This document shows positions 22,877-36,044 of a stretch of 64,000 nt of DNA, piece after piece. Made by a program: the position numbers and the translations under genes. Source of the DNA: Talpa occidentalis (lineage: Eukaryota; Chordata; Mammalia; Eulipotyphla; Talpidae); NCBI RefSeq assembly GCF_014898055.3, contig NW_023602073.1, positions 81,944,678 through 82,008,677 of the forward strand, given 5' to 3'. The notes beneath the pieces were generated by a model that had not been told where the DNA came from, did no database searches, and worked only from the letters and a program-made list of their open reading frames with translations. Position 1 is the first letter of the stretch, and every line of letters begins with the position of its first letter.

Positions 22877-24324
22877 ATAATAGCAGAATGTGGGGGAGGG
22901 AAGGGGCTGGGAGGATGAAGAATGAAAAAGAAAGGTCAATCAGGAGCACCCTGATAGCAGACAGGCATTGACCTAAAGACATGACTCCCACCTCACCAAT
23001 TGCAGGTTGCAGCAGGGTGGAAGGCCAGTCACTTTAGTCTCTGTGCCTTAGCTTCATCATATATGGAATATGGGTTGTTGTAAGCATGAAGTACCAGTAT
23101 GTGTATTTTTGCTGCTGTTGAAGGGGATCAGGGAAACCCATGCAGCACACCCTGACAGTGCTCCTCCGGGTTGTTCTCCAGCCTGTGGCTCAGTATCACT
23201 AGGACAGATAAATCCAGTGTTTTAAAGGAAATCGCACATTTTATTTTGTGGGTAATTCTGCGACAAAAATATACCTTATTTTGCCTTTTACTCATTGATA
23301 ATAGTGTTGCCTTCTAGAACAGATCTTTCCTTCATCAAAATAGCCAGATATTTGAAGCAAGTATTAGCCCAATCCAAGTCTTTTTTTTCTCCAGATGAAA
23401 CAAATTATGTTTCTCATTCATTCCTCACAGAATATTTCCAGGCCAGCGTGTGCCTTAGGTAGCCTCTAATGTGTGCATAATTTTAAATTATGGATCCAAA
23501 TGTATATATACTTATCCAGCATTTATCACAGTTGGTGCCTTCCTTATATTAATGCTATCTACTTTTGCATCATAGCAACTGCTGCAATACTTTTGTCATT
23601 TGAAATTCCCAAGACTTTTTGTAGCAGCTTTCGGGGCTTTTCCAGTCTAAGATTATATAAAACTTTCAGGACTTTTGCACTTTTCTCTCCTTGGACTCTG
23701 TTTACTATTATCTTACTGGTTAGCATTCTATGCACAGAAATTGTTTGGCCATTGGAAATTTGATAAGAATACCTTCTAAATCTTCATTCAAACCATCAAT
23801 AAAGTAGTTGAATGGGGAATGAGAAGACTGAGGATTAAACTCCACTGTGCTCAGTAAGACACCCATCATCCACCCCATGCAGACTTCCTTTAAGTGTAAT
23901 TGTCACATTCAACTCCTAACCATTAATCATTTAACCATTTCAGAGTCTGAGATCACAGTTCTTATCAGAGTCACAAGAAAATGAGAGATTAATTTCATAC
24001 CCCTGAATTTAGTAAACATACTCTATGGAGTATATGGTCATAACAGAATAGTAGATGTTCATGACCTGGCAACCCACAGTGGGCCTGTGTAGAGTGTGAG
24101 GAATCCACGTCTGTGCTCTACAGTGTGATGTGATTTGTATGGATCTGAAAAATCAGGATTTATTTAAAATAACTAATTGTTCATTTCATTCCTATTTTCC
24201 TACCTTCAATTTAATTTCTTTTCAGCCTACTTTAGTGTATCTTCACTCTTCTCCTTGATAGAAAGCAAAATAGGAGCAGAGTGTTTTCTCTTTAACCGCT
24301 GTTAACATTAAACTCAGTTATCAA

Positions 24325-24495
24325 TGTGCAATCCCTAAACCAGAAGTGTAAGCACCACCTGAGAACTTGTTAGAAATGACCACTGGCAGACCCTACTTGA
24401 GACCAACTGGGTCAGAAACTGGGGTTGCCTAAGTAATCAGTTTCTAGAAGCCATCTATGACATTCTGATGCATGCTAAATTTGGAAGACCACTGT
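24325..24495 (+). mobile_element. MER5-type hAT-Charlie MITE
   Basis: Landmarks in order are CACCTGAGAACTTGTTAGAAATG, then GACCAACTGGGTCAGAAACT, then CATTCTGATGCATGCTAAAT, ending GAAGACCACTGTAT. These fit the internal order and the 3' AACCACTG terminus of MER5-like elements. The exact subfamily is uncertain. Confidence 0.62.
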
Positions 24496-26488
24496 ATTAG
24501 ACCATCCTCCTCCACAAGCTGTGGTCTTTCAGTATTAATCTTGTCTCTTGTGTTAAATTACCCATTGTCCCTAAATTTCATTAGTATTCCTAACAGTCCA
24601 GTTCTATTTTTTATTAGAAAAAAATTCTTTTCAAATATTTTGTTTGTGTGCCCTTTTTAGCTGAACTCAAGGGAGCTTGAGTTTTTCTAGAGATTTCTTT
24701 CCATTTTGAGGTATAATTTTAAGGCCTCAATTCATTATCTGAAAAATCTTTTCTCTAAGTTTTGTTGAAATTCACTTCCCCAAAGGGTTAAGTATATATC
24801 TCATTATGCAAAATATTCAGGTGCTTTAGTTTTGTTTGTTTGCAAATTTTGCTTTCACAACTTGATTAATTTCTCTCAAAAGTCCCATCATTTCAACAAC
24901 ATCTTTGTGTGTGTAGGTGGTATAGATTTGTTCATATTGTGCATTCAAAATTTAGATAGCCTATTAAGCAAGTCCAAAGGCAGGTATGTCTCCACTATAA
25001 AGTAAACACAATTAAGTAGCATTCTTCCCTCAAATATTTAAGATATACAAATTTTTAGTATAGTGTACCATTTGATAAAAATGTGCTGGCTATAACTGCA
25101 AACCACACTATATTTGTGTAAAACTGAATTTATCTTGCACAAATGTGGACTAAGAAACAGTATTCCGTACCAAGAATTGCGTTACAGTTTACAATATATT
25201 GATAAATGTTAAATTATATGTCCTTAAAGCAATATTGTAAGTTCCCATAACTCTCCTTTAACTGCTATAAATTTTAGAAAAATGTATAGTTAAGGTTTAA
25301 AGGTATTCTTCACTGAAAGGTATTTTTAAAGCATTTTATTTAGAATATCATGAAATTTATTAATTTACCATACCTGTCCTTTTATGTTTTCACATAAATT
25401 GTTCCTGGCAAACGCAATTCATTACTGATATATTTTCAGAGGGAATAACATTTTTAAGCTGAGGAGACAGTAAACCATACATTTTACAATTATCTATGTC
25501 CAGTGAAATTTTAAATGCCACTTGCTCTGCTTTCTAGGTTGGGCAGCATTCAGTGCACAGGGCTAGCCAGGTTGGATGTGGTGCTCTTCACTGTGGTTTC
25601 AATATCAAAATTACCAAGAATATTTTTTTAGAATTTCATTTTTTTATAGCAAAACTGACAGTTGTTCACAACTAAGCATGCTTCAAATTCTCATAGAACA
25701 TTACTTCATTTATTTAGAGTCCCCCCCCCAAAAAAAAAAAAAGTTAAAAGGAATCTGAACTCATGCTAATTGTTTTGGTTTATGTTTTCATTTTGCTTCC
25801 TCAATTTGTTCCAAGTCATTTTCCAGGCCTAAAATGAAATGAAGGTTTCAGAAACTTTTTTTTTTTTTTTGCTTATAGTCCATTGGCAATTTTAATATCT
25901 CCTCAAGGGCATTCCAGCAAATGCATTGATCTTTTTAAAAAATGTTCTTTCTTCTCCTGTGAAGAACTGAAGATGATAAATAATTTGACCCCATATCTAC
26001 CTTGACCATATGGACTTCATAGATAAATGCTCATTAATTTTCAACATGCATAATTTTTGAAAGGATTTCTGATGCAGTAGGATGAAATTTTCATTGATTA
26101 CCTTTTCCAGAAAGCATTTTAATGAACAGAACTTAGAATACCTTAGGGGAAAAACCTTTAAGAAACAGTTAAAATAGTATGAATATCTCAATTTATAAAA
26201 CCTTTGCCATAGATTTTTGGGATAAAACATTTTTGGTATTCTGCTTTTTTCCCAGAAAAGTTATGCAAAATAAGGAGAGGACACTGAGATTTTTTTCAGA
26301 GTCTATTAGTCCATCTGCAGATATTTTTTAGCTGTGGGTTACCTCAGATCTATGAGAGTAGCTCAGAATCAGTAGATTATCTGGACCATGTACATAAAAG
26401 TAGATTTATAATTTAAAAAAATGTTTTATTAAGGAGACATTACAATTATAAAAATACACACACATTAACTTTCAATTCTAATTCACAG

Positions 26489-27132
26489 TTCTTCATAAGG
26501 ATATTGGTCCTTGCCGAGCAGCAACGATAACAGGAACACTCTCTAGGATTTCTCTAAATGATGATGAAGAGGAGAAAGGTACAAACCCTGAAGGATTAAG
26601 CTACTCAACATTGCCTGGAAACGTCATTTCCAAAGTCATTATCCAGCAACCCACTGGTCTGCACATGCCCATGAGTATGAATGAGCTGGGCAATCAATGT
26701 TTGAAAAAAGAGAACAGTGAATTACGGAGAACTGTGTACTTATGTACGGATGACAATTTGAGAGGGGCCGATATGGACATAGTCCATCCTCAAGAAAGAA
26801 TGATGGAAAGTGACTATATTGTGATGCCCAGAAGCTCTGTAAATACCCAACCATCAATGAAAGAAGAAAGCAAAATGAATATTGGCATGGATACCTTGCC
26901 ACATGAAAGGCTATTGCACTACAAAGTGAATCCTGAATTCAACATGAATCCCCCTGTAATGGACCAGTTCAATATGAACTTAGATCAACATCTCACACCC
27001 CAGGAACACATGCAGAGTTTGCCCTTTGAGCCTCGTACAGCTGTGAAAAATTTCATGGCCTCTGAGTTGGATGATAATGCAGGACTATCAAGAAGTGAAA
27101 CTGGATCAACGATATCAATGAGTTCTTTAGAG
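26489..27132 (+). CDS. ADGRB3: ADGRB3 exon: large cytoplasmic tail exon
   Basis: The exon is 644 bp, with acceptor attcacag and donor gtaagc. Its first two bases complete Val187, and it encodes residues 188-401. It starts [17 protein letters not shown], passes through an acidic DDEEEK patch and a Met-rich, Pro-poor region, and ends [15 protein letters not shown]. No domain is expected here; BAI tails are largely disordered and serve as a scaffold for cytosolic partners. It replaces the proline-rich tail of BAI1, which supports the BAI3 call. The ATG at 26611 is internal to the exon and not a start. Confidence 0.97.
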
Positions 27133-28797
27133 GTAAGCAATTGAACAATCCTTTCCTTGATGTTTGAAGATACATATATATAGAGAGAGGAAGAGATAGA
27201 TTCATATGACATTCAGTTGGGGTAGAAGAGTCACATTAGTTTCAAGAACTTTAAGTATGTTGAACTAAGACTCTGGATATGTTTTTTTCCAGTAATACAT
27301 CAGAATGCCCTTTCTAAAGTCACTCATTTTTTAAAAAAGAAGATCCTTCTGTTATTTCTTGCCTTCTGATGGGTAAAATAACTTTTGGATGGGATTACAC
27401 ACACATCAAGATTTTTTTAAGGGTCAGTTACTAAAAATAAAAAATTTGAAAGTTATAAATGCTAACATCATGTTAGATCACTATCGTTCAGCGTTATTTT
27501 ACTTTTAGAGTTTACACAATGATGACTGCTAAAATTTTTAGACTAAATTGTAAATTAAGCAGCTAACAGTCAGGTCCCTGAGGTCCAACCCCCCGACTTT
27601 GGTGAAAAAGCAAACTCCTCCACTCAGCTTCTTTTCTACCCATGAGTTGAAGTAGGCTATAGCTGTCAATATCATTAATATTTTACTCTATACTCCTTAG
27701 ATCTTACTTAAGTAATGTCTTCATATATCCTCTTATATGTGACTTTTGCATCTTCTACCTTAAAATTTTGTTGTAAACACAGTGTACTGTAATGCAGTAC
27801 ACACATATCTCTTGTTTAATAGATTTCAAAAGAGAATTGGTTGCCTGCTTTTGCCATCAGAAGTAAGCTAATTGTTCTGTTGTCCAAAAATGTGCAGAGG
27901 CAATTGTCCCTCTCTTCTCCCCTCAAAATCATGCCTTCCACTGGGCCAAAATGAAGAAAGATCCTTCAAGGGTAGCGTAACTTGATGAATGGTATAATTT
28001 TGAGATTTTTCTCAATTGGATAAAAGGATATTTTAGACCAAAATGAAAATATAGATAAATTCTTAATCAATGTTAAACAAAATAGGGTTTCTAAGGAGAA
28101 TAATCGTCAGGAGCAAAGCTAGAGGAACAGTGAGGCCAAGGTCATTCCATAATGCCTAAAGCTTCCTCTAGACAATCCCTTTACACAAAAGAGTAGCTAC
28201 TGTTTCTATATTTCTAACTTGCATGTCCCCAAAACTAGCAGTTCTACTATAATAATAATGCATAAGCACAAACTACATGTTTTGTGATTTAGCATAAAGT
28301 TTTTAAAATTATTTTCAGTGAGTATGAATAGCATAACATCATAAGCAATCATAATGACCAAATGGAGTCTTGTTATAAAATGACTAAAATGTGCTAAAGG
28401 GCTTACAATAGAATTACATTAAAATATTTTGCTTGTTATAAAGCTGCTTTACATCTAAAAGCCTAAAAACCTGCTGGGTTGTTGTTATAGATGTTGCTTG
28501 AACAATAGACTGTATTTCTAAGTGCTACTTTGTTCAATTTGTAATTTTTGCAAATCTTCATATCCTTATTAAGTATAGGCATCATATATAATGGTGAGTC
28601 AGCCAGAAGATCTGCATTTAAATGACTTAGAGATCACAAGGCTTAGATCTTGAAAAGGAAGAAAATTCAGTATTCAGAATGAAAATTCACTTTCTCCTTT
28701 TCATTCTTTAAAAGAGTTTAATAGTTAATAATTGCTTAGAGTAACCATTTTTATGAGATAGCTGAAAGAGAATATATAGCTGTGGGAATGAATAATA

Positions 28798-28990
28798 AAA
28801 ATTAGCATTTATATAGCATCTTTCATTAGCAGATCCTCAAATCACCTTAAAAACGTGAATTAATTAATCTTCACAACGCCTCTGTGCAATGGATAAGTTG
28901 TTATAATCCTCAAAGTAAAGTCATTTATCTTCTCAAGGTTGTAGAGCAATGCATAGCAAATCTAGGAACAGAATCTTTGTGTCCTGATCA
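28798..28990 (+). mobile_element. MIR-superfamily SINE, diverged
   Basis: GCATTTATATAGCATCTTTC is followed by a TTAATTAATCTTCACAACGC-type stretch, then a decayed region where the consensus carries 'gaaactgaggc ... ggtcacacag'. The order fits a MIR-related mammalian SINE. Confidence 0.5.
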
Positions 28991-30914
28991 ACGTTATGCT
29001 GACAAGACAAGGCAGTGATGTGTCTGAACATATGCATGACAGTAACTCTAAAGTTCATTTTAACCCAAGACAGACACTTGGCCTTATGGCAAATAAGATA
29101 TGGAAGGGATAAAGTATAGGGGCATTTAACTAAAATTTGGGGAATAGGTCTGTGGCCCATATAAGGTCGGTGGTGTGACTTTATGAGCAGAGTGACACAT
29201 TGTGAAGCATTAAGTTGTCAGCTCTGTTAGCCTATGTCTGCAGGTTCAACCAGTGGGAAAGAAGATGCTCGGACAATAGGGTAAAAGAGGAAAGATGGTG
29301 GAGATCTCCATGGAGAGTAGGGATCACCGGTAGACAAGTCTTGAATCCTACAAGACAATGTGAAGAGGACAGGAAGTGAATGTGTGAGTCCTTACCCTTG
29401 GTACAGTCTGAGTCTTCTTCCCTTCTGAATAAGAAGGGAGACGATGGTCACAGGAACATCCATCTGTGAAGTCAGGGCAGCAGAGGGTGGCCTGGTGCCC
29501 CGTGATCCTTTCAAGGCTGTAATGAAAAAGATGTTCATATTAATTCAGGAAGATTCTTCCAGCAGGAGCGGGTGTTCACAAATTGCCAAGGTGGGATGTG
29601 GTGGGTGGAAGAAAGACAAGAAGGTAAAAGCTACCAGTTGTAGCACAGAACACAGTATTCATGAGGAAAAGTGCAGGCGAAGAAAAGTTGAGGGAGCAAA
29701 AAAGAAAGACAAAGAGTGGGTGAGTGGGTGGAAGTATTTATTCAAATAAGCAGGAGGCAACAAAGAAAGAGGGAGGCTCCCTAAACCCCAGTAGCAGTGC
29801 CAGCAGAAAAGGCTCCAACCTCCAGGGGAGTCTGTTCAGCTAACCCCCAATTACTGAGTATAAAACACTTTAATAAATGCATGAAGTTTCTTGGCATACA
29901 AGCCTATCCAGACTTTCTCCCTAATATTACCTTCTATCTTATAATGTGTTATCTTCCAACTTTCAATGTTTATATCCATTCCCAGAATGAACTTGTGAAG
30001 CAATTCTGAAAATTTTAGATTCAATTTCCACAATTATGGAATGATTGCAATATTAATATGTTACACTTTTTCACAAATCCTAAATATCCTCTAATAACTA
30101 TGCTTAAGGCTAAGTAAAAAGAATGAAATGGTCATCAGCATTTTAGGCATTCACCTTCAATTAATGAGCAAAACATAGAGTGCATGGTACATATGTGGAG
30201 CAAAAAACCCCTGGGTGCTTTGGAGCCAGTTGTTCTCAAGCCACTGAGGACTATGAAATACTGTTTACTGGATTGTGGTGCTATTTATATTATATGAAGG
30301 GGCAGTATTTGTTTTGGATATTGGTATTCAATAGCTTGTAGCTAATAGTTCTAAATAGTGTTTCCTCACTCAACCATCTCCCCAACTTGTGTGGATGTCC
30401 TGAGCTTATTTGGCACATGGGCCCCTGTGTCACTCAGAGTTGATACAGGTTTCTGTGTCATTGGCTTCCGCCTAGGTGAAAAATTTCCCCCTTGCATCTT
30501 TAGCTGTGCTTCCAGATCCTTCCAGGTGCCTTTGCCTCCATGTGTAGGTCTCTGCCATCTCCCTGTCCATTCCACTTAGGGGGAAAGTTGTGTCTTCTCT
30601 TGCCAATCTTTGGGTTACTTCATGGTCCCTTTTGTGGCTTCTCGGGCCCTCTGTCACTTGAATTGTTGTGAAACACATTGCTCAAATACAACCTTAATTT
30701 TCTTCTTATAATGAATGAAGATCTTTAATAACTTATCTACAATGATATCATAGATTACAAAATTACTTTTTCAAAACCAAATATGTCTCCTTCAATTTAT
30801 GAATGGGTAGGAGACACCACTCTAGGCTACATACCAGTTTTCTTCTGAACATGAATTATTGAGCTCTCTGCATAATGGTTTCAAAAGGTAAAACATTTTA
30901 GCTACAATGTCACA

Positions 30915-31030
30915 TCATGGGTGCCTCTCTTATAACTACTGTGAGGTTCAAATTAGATAATGTATGTGAAAACCCTTTGAAATTGCAAGGAGCACTTCAG
31001 AGGTAAGGTTGTGTTATTTCATTACCATTC
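30915..31030 (+). mobile_element. MIR 3' fragment, diverged
   Basis: A stretch resembling TACTGTGAGGTTCAAATTAGATAATGTATGTGAAAACCC (described, 30939-30977) follows the MIR pattern 'ttgtgaggattaaatgagataatg...taaagc'. Confidence 0.45.
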
Positions 31031-33624
31031 TATCTTGAATGTCTGAAGAAGCTTTAATGTTGTACTAAATCAATATTCAGGATATTAGACAAAATTTTAT
31101 GGCCTCACTTGAGAACTGGGAGACTCTGTCACTAATAGAACCCATTATAGAACTGACCATAGTGCAGAAGCATCTTTTTCCTTTACATTTTTTTTTTCTC
31201 ACGGAGCTGTGTTGAAAGGAAGCCTTGCCCTGCTTGGCTTTTTGTGTCTTCTCCTAGATTAGGGAATTTTGTCTTTTGTGTAGGCATACAAATGAAATTA
31301 GCTCAAATAGAAGTTATTTTTCAAAATTAATTATTCAAAGGTTTCATTTCCACATATATTTTGAACCAATTTGGTATGAAAGCTTTATCCTTGAGTGGTT
31401 CATTGCTCACTCTGCAATAGAAACTTTTAATGGCAGTCATACTGCCATTTACTAGTCTGTGGAATTTATTTCTCTGTGAATCTTCTAGTGCCTTGTCCGG
31501 TTTAATTTGCAGTGACATAAACAATGAAGTATTTCCTTTGAGAAATGATTCATCGTGCTCCAAGACACAGATATGGAGAGACATCTCTGTGCATGTACTG
31601 GCTAAGTGTTCCTCTAAGACATTCACACCACAGTGCATGTTCTTACCCTTACATCATCCTAAAGAATTCTTCCCTCTATTACGATAAGCCTGCTTCGCTG
31701 TAAATTCTCTTGATCCTCTTGATTGTCAATTGAGCCATTCACACTGGTTTCCTTTGGGTGTTTTGTCCACTTGCTTATGCAAATTCTCCCAAATTATTCC
31801 TGAGAAAAACAACAGAAAAACCAAGTCACATTATTTTAGATTTGTTTAGCTGCCATAGTGCAGCACCTCCATTCATTTGTAATAATATTGTGCTAGGCCC
31901 TGTGCTAAATACTGGAGAAACAGAATTAAGACAAATTTGAACCCTGCACCATAGTAAATAAATCCTACAGACAGAAAATTAGCCTCTAACAAATGACTGA
32001 AATGGTGTGTCATGCTCAGAAATACTCTTGAAACATGAGAGAGAGACTTCTGTACATAAGGTGATCTGTCTGAGAAGCCTTCTAAAGTAAGTTAAAAAGA
32101 GGAGCTGGAGGGTGAGAAGACGTTTCAAGCAAAAGAATCTACAACTGCCAAGTCCTAAGGTAGGAAAGAGTTTCCAATATTCTGATAGGATTAGAAGACC
32201 TAAGTAGCAAAGGGCAAGCTCCTTAACATGAAGTTGGAACAGGTAGAAGAGACCAGATTACTCACTTTTGTAAAATGATGAAATGTAAGCAAGGTTAAGC
32301 AAAAGTTTGTCATGAACATTTTCCCATCCCTCCCTCTTGATGTTTCAAGTTAAAAAAGATTAGGACACAGACGTAGGACAAGAGGAGGTGAAGCTGGAGG
32401 ACAGTTAGAAGTAGGTTGATGTATTCCAGAGGAGGGACGGGAATGCCGTGACTGCAGAAGTGAAAGTGGAGATAGAGAATATCAAGATGTATTTCAGAAG
32501 AACAGACAGCACTTACTGGTGGATTTGTTGAGCAAGATGAGGGCCAGGAAGGAATGAAGGGTGTCTTGACCAACTCTGTGTCCAACATTTTCTTTGATGA
32601 GGAAGGAGTGTTTGGAATTTGAAAAGGTGATATTTAAAACTATGAGAATTAATTATGTCCCCCTAGGAGAGAATAGGAAAAAAAGGAAACTCAAAAACTC
32701 AACATTAGAAGGAAGATAAATGAGAGTGAACTACCGCAAATAAGAGGGAGGGGGAAGGAACAACCTAGAGATAAGTGTTTTTAATGAGGAAATTATTAAC
32801 TTTCAAAAGCTTCTGAGATATTGTAAGAGGAGGACAGAAAATTGACCTTCGCAATTGAACAGACGGAGCTCATCAGAGAGCTAGACAGGAGTTTTAATGG
32901 AATGCTGAGGTCAGAGTCCAAGTTGGGAAATTAGAGGAGAAAAACAATATGGAAAAAAATATCACTTATTGTGACAAAAGGATGATTTATAGTAAGTTAT
33001 TTGGGAAATTGAGGCCACATAACAGACATATGATTTGATCAGTTTTCTTGGTTGTATCATTTTTTTTTAAACATATAACCATTATTTTCTAACCATTTAC
33101 AATCTTTACACTGAGATCCCGGAGACATGTTGAATAAACATGTAAGTCAGTTATGGTTTCCATAAACTTCTAATGTTTTAAAAGACTTCCCGATCAACTG
33201 CATGTTTACTAAGGGGGGAGACAGGGATGAGTGTTTTCATGAGGAAGTGCTAACAGAATTCAACATTTTGGTTCCTCCATTATACCACAAATGTCTCAAT
33301 GCCAGAAACTTCTTCAAGATAAACTAGATATTGCAATGGGGACCTCACACTATAGAGATGGAGAAATCTGCTATGTTATTGTATCAGTGCGCACCAACTA
33401 TTCTGTTTTAAGTTGTTTTACTCAAAACAAAGTATTGTATATTGCCATCAGATTTAGCTCTGAAATGAATAATGCACTGATGGTTTTACTCCTTTAAAAT
33501 ATAATTGACAAGTAAATGTTAACCTACTTACCCTTGCTATATGCATGTTATTCTTGCTGAGTTCTAGTAACAGTAAGCAAAATATCTCAGGCTTCTTGGT
33601 TATAAAATATTACCACTGAGCAGT

Positions 33625-33835
33625 TAGCATGAGAGTAGAGAAAAAGCAGGTTTGGAATCAGAGGACCTTAGTGTGATTTCCAGCTTATTTACTTACCACC
33701 CAGGTGAAGTAGATAAGTTATTCTAACTCCCCGTTCTTCGTTACTCATAAGTAGGGATACTAAGTAATGCTTTTCTGACAGTCTCATAGACTAACTATAC
33801 ACCTAGCATGTTCAAATGTGAAAGCACTTTATATA
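33625..33835 (+). mobile_element. MIR SINE, diverged
   Basis: The order of landmarks fits MIR: GTTTGGAATCAGAGGACCTT, TTTCCAGCTTATTTACTTACC, AAGTTATTCTAACTCC, ATAAGTAGGGATACTAAGTA and GAAAGCACTTTAT. Divergence is high, as expected for this age. Confidence 0.58.
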
Positions 33836-36008
33836 AAATGTGGGAATGCTTGGTCAGTATTGTGGGGATATGAGTAATACTACACTATTTTCACTTCCTT
33901 GTGCCATGTTTTTCCCCCACTCTGTAATTTTTATGTCTTCACTTCGTTAATTCCCTCTGACCACCCCCGTCCCCATCATTAGGTTGTTTTGATTGAAATC
34001 TGTTTGCTTCAGTTTCTCACTACTTTGTCTAATCCCTTAAAACTTCTAATCCGCTATACTTTTTTGTTAGAATTAAATAGAGGGAGAAATCTCTATCTAT
34101 GTCAACATTGGTGACACCTGTTCTTTGAGGCAGAATCCATCTCTGGTGGTGTTCTAGTTTCCTGCTCCTAAAGTAGGGAGCAGTTAGCAACATGTGTCCA
34201 TTTCCAGTTCTGAGGCAACACAGTTTTGCATCCACACACTAACACAAGACTGATAGGACCTTTGACAACACCATGAGCAGCAGTTGGGCCTCTTACTCTG
34301 CTAGCTCACTGAACCTTTTTTTAGAAGATTTCACCATCTAATTTTCAAATGGAACACAAAGCTATGACTAATGTTCTATAATAATTGCTTAAAACTAAGT
34401 GTTTCCATGCTTGCATTTTGCTGTATTAGGAAAGAATTTTGCTTAATGTATACTTACAAAAATGTCCTGCTGAGTCACAGTGCCAAGAAGGCAAAGCGTT
34501 CAAGAGCAGAATGGAAACTCTGACATTTAGTCTAGCATATTGCAGCAAAGCCTGATGCAGTATGTTGGAGCCTGATTGTCATACAGCACGGGGAGATGGC
34601 AAAGGAAGGCTGTGTTAAATTCCTTCCCACCTGCTTTTCCCCTTCCTGGATGTCACCAGGGCTAGTAGAAGGCTGGCAGAGGAGCAAAGTGAGATGGACA
34701 TGGCGAGCTACCATTTAATACAATCATTCCTTCTCTACACTCACCTGCAGCATACTTCAGGACTGGATACTCAGTCTTAAGCAGCATTACAAAAATCAAA
34801 CTATTTCAGGACTAATAAGCTTTCTTTTCATCTATCTACCTCTGTCGAATGAAGCATACTTTAGATGTGTTCACTAAAAGTTTCTCTTTCTCTAGTAACA
34901 ATTTTAATTCTAACTACACAAATTGTCTTATTTTTCAATAAGCTACTACATACTATATCTGCTAATGTTCAGCAGTTAGAAGAATCCACCATCTATCTTG
35001 GGTATGACCCCCTGGTCGGTTACTGAATTTGAGATTTTAGGTATTGAGATAGGAGCAAAGGGAAAAGATAAAAGAGAAGGTTAGCCAAAGGATTACGTAG
35101 ATTTCCAACTGCCTAAATTTTACATTGTTCCCAGTGTTTCATTCCTTTTCCCTCCTAGTGGAAAAAAAATCTATATTGTAAACATGCTTTGTTCTCTAAA
35201 ATTTGAAAGGACTCTTTCCACAGATAACAGGTATCTCCTGCAATCATAATTGTTCCAAGAAATTGATAACTTTTGGAGCTGATGTTGGTCCTACATTAGT
35301 ACATCATTACACTAATTTCCATTTAATCATATTTCCTAATTTTTTATTTCTGATAATTTCCTAGTTTTTTCAGAACTACTACCTAATTACTTATTAATGC
35401 ATATTTATCTGTAACTAGACTCAGTAACTGTTTAATAGAGTCATAGCCATAGAGCAACACTGAGATATTTATATCTGTATCTATGTTTGCTGGGGTGTGG
35501 ACGGTTTGTTCATTGTCTCACTAAATTAGAATACATCTGTTCTTAAGAACTAGCAATTAGAAGGACTTCCCCGTCATGGAGGAATTTCCAATACTGAGAA
35601 AATTGCAGATGAGACTTAGAGGGTTTGATACAGAGAATTGGTTGGTGGGAAGTCTTGAGGTGGCTAGATGATTTTTCCTACACAGCTTTTAATCCTTTGT
35701 ACCTATAAAGTATTGCTCCAGTAGACCTGAAGTGTCCTCTAAGACTGACATTTTTATGTGTATTTTCATAGGGAAAATTTGTCCTTAGTTAAGAGGTCAA
35801 GATGAGAAATATGCTATAATTTTTCTATTCTTAAACTTTAAAGGAAGTTCAAAGTGAAAATGGAATGTGGATGAAATAGTTTGAAAACATAAAAGTTTTC
35901 ACATATTTATAATGCAAAGAAGCAAAATTATTGAATATAATTATTTTCATTTTATCTGAATGACTAAATATGACTATTTGTTTTTCTTTTTAAAAAAATA
36001 TCTAACAG

Positions 36009-36044
36009 AGAAGAAAATCACGATATTCAGACTTAGACTTTGAG
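36009..36044 (+). CDS. ADGRB3: ADGRB3 exon: 36-bp tail exon with RRKS site
   Basis: The exon is 36 bp, phase 0 at both ends, with acceptor tctaacag and donor gtaagt (perfect consensus). It encodes residues 402-413, RRKSRYSDLDFE. RRKS fits a basophilic (PKA-like, RRxS) phosphorylation consensus, and the segment is near-identical in BAI1 by memory. Being symmetric, it can be skipped to remove exactly 12 residues directly ahead of the ELMO-binding helix. Its function as a switch is inferred. Confidence 0.95.

Larger units (their letters stand above)
22726..26488 (+). other. ADGRB3: Intron, 3763 bp, ADGRB3
   Basis: Phase 1, donor gtaaga, acceptor aattcacag. It contains a 22-bp direct duplication at 22831-22876, a MER5-like element (24325-24495), C/A-rich and poly(T) tracts near 25720 and 25858, and otherwise AT-rich sequence with no identified feature. 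The 96-codon frame at 23473 has no support. Confidence 0.9.
27133..36008 (+). other. ADGRB3: Intron, 8876 bp, ADGRB3
   Basis: Phase 0, donor gtaagc, acceptor tatctaacag. MIR-like segments lie near 28798, 30915 and 33625. GC-richer unassigned stretches around 29160-29800, 30360-30680 and 32090-32560 resemble old interspersed repeats, but I cannot name them. The rest is AT-rich and shows nothing. Confidence 0.9.

Noticed and set aside
23473..23763. 96-codon hydrophobic frame
   Set aside because: AT-rich intron sequence gives hydrophobic codons by chance, with no splice or start context.
26611..27144. 177-codon frame as an independent gene
   Set aside because: It is the interior of the large ADGRB3 tail exon, starting at an internal Met and running into the intron.
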